Translations under genes and position numbers: made by a program | Notes under the pieces: generated by a model | What the model saw: the letters and a program-made list of their open reading frames with translations, nothing else | Databases searched by the model: none | What the model was told of the DNA's origin: nothing | In this document: positions 63,597 to 64,000 of the stretch, in pieces | Numbering within the stretch: position 1 is the first letter of the stretch | Layout of the letters: each line of letters begins with the position of its first letter | Origin: Zooshikella sp050749885 | GTDB lineage: Bacteria > Pseudomonadota > Gammaproteobacteria > Pseudomonadales > Zooshikellaceae | Length of the DNA stretch: 64,000 nucleotides | Assembly: GCF_050749885.1 (NCBI RefSeq) | Contig: NZ_JBOIUB010000001.1 | Coordinates: 496,001 to 560,000 of the forward strand | Direction: 5' to 3'

Positions 63597-64000
63597 TTAG
63601 TAATTGAAGTTGATTGTTGAGGCTTGATTATCACGAATATGTTGGTAGAGCGTTTCTCGAAGCCACTTGTGCCCAGGGTCACTTTCATACCGTTGATGCC
63701 AAGTCATCAGATAGGTAATGGTATCGATGGTAATGGGAAGAGGTAGCATGGCGAGTGGATAGTTTTGTACAGCATGTCGTGCAAATATATGGGGACAGGT
63801 AAATACCAGGTCACTATTTCGGGTAATTTCCAGCGCAGCATGGAATTCTGGTACCTGAACTACAATTCGGCGAGATTTATTTTGTTTGGCCAGGGTGATA
63901 TCAAGTGCCCAGCGGTCATGCCCTTCACAGGAAGCCTGCACGTGGGAGAGTGATAGGTAATCGGCAATTTGCCATGAAGGCTTTGACAGGATGGGATGAT
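63597..64000 (-). CDS. LysR-family regulator, C-terminal part only (N-terminus outside window)
   Basis: The frame runs in from the right edge. Its sequence begins HPILSKPSWQIADYLSLSHV and continues with LDITLAKQNKSRRIVVQVPEF, TRNSDLVFTCPHIFARHAVQ and LPITIDTITYLMTWHQRYES, the order of the effector domain of many LysR regulators. The GTG at 63941 is not the true start. The DNA-binding domain lies outside the window. Target unknown. Confidence 0.8.
   Translation of the reverse strand, partial: HPILSKPSWQIADYLSLSHVQASCEGHDRWALDITLAKQNKSRRIVVQVPEFHAALEITRNSDLVFTCPHIFARHAVQNYPLAMLPLPITIDTITYLMTWHQRYESDPGHKWLRETLYQHIRDNQASTINFNY

Noticed and set aside
1..64000. CRISPR arrays, tRNA or rRNA genes, prophage or complete insertion sequences
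   Set aside because: Reading both strands I found no regular spaced repeats, no cloverleaf-like sequences and no intact transposase or integrase.

Overview
The window is AT-rich, densely coded, Gram-negative gammaproteobacterial DNA. Lipoprotein and Sec signals, LysR, MarR and NtrC-type regulators, BetAB osmolyte genes, a cyanide-insensitive type bd oxidase and a large NRPS suggest a marine Oceanospirillales-like bacterium (Zooshikella or Spartinivicinus type). That taxonomic call is an inference; no rRNA or marker gene is present. I found no tRNA, rRNA, CRISPR array or intact transposase.

Layout. 1-3 kb: glycine betaine synthesis from choline (betB, and betA cut by the left edge). 3.9-9.7 kb: an acetyltransferase, a LysR regulator, a lipoprotein, a VOC protein and a 771-residue secreted protein with a CxxCH motif and PPC-like domains. 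9.9-20.7 kb: an accessory island that looks like an effector/immunity locus. It holds a MIX-like 515-residue protein, two paralogous lipoproteins from a tandem duplication, a 20-codon remnant of the following gene, a 1693-residue protein with an OmpA-like domain, and an HExxH zincin-like protein. 21-24 kb: a MarR-EmrA-EmrB efflux operon. 24-28.5 kb: small secreted or hypothetical genes. Five copies of a dispersed intergenic repeat lie between 12.9 and 28.5 kb.

28.5-35 kb: a sensor kinase and a sigma54-type response regulator are divergent from a bd-oxidase operon. The shared intergenic region carries a good -24/-12 promoter, an FNR/ANR-like box and a palindrome, so the two-component system probably controls the oxidase. 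Small ORFs flank cydA and cydB. 35-37.5 kb: a bufferin-type RiPP operon (precursor, MNIO enzyme, partner). 37.6-40 kb: a Tus-like replication-terminus protein with a hairpin over its ribosome-binding site, then GNAT, darcynin-like and tautomerase genes. 40-43.7 kb: a secreted protein, a membrane J-domain protein with SH3, and a DUF5610-like protein.

44.3-52.2 kb: a single-gene C-A-T-C-A-T-R NRPS, preceded by a 54-bp near-perfect palindrome. It is predicted to make a reductively released N-acyl dipeptide, probably an aldehyde; the second A domain has an acidic pocket suited to a basic residue. 52-64 kb: an MBL hydrolase, a GT2 glycosyltransferase, a ClpP-like secreted protein, a coupled pair of fusion genes (hydrolase-methyltransferase and PAP2-phosphatase), a YebB-like enzyme, a stand-alone glycine/sarcosine methyltransferase homolog, a solute-binding protein, an EAL-HDOD protein and a LysR gene cut by the right edge.

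Starts were adjusted where a Shine-Dalgarno sequence, a catalytic N-terminus or an overlap favoured an internal codon.
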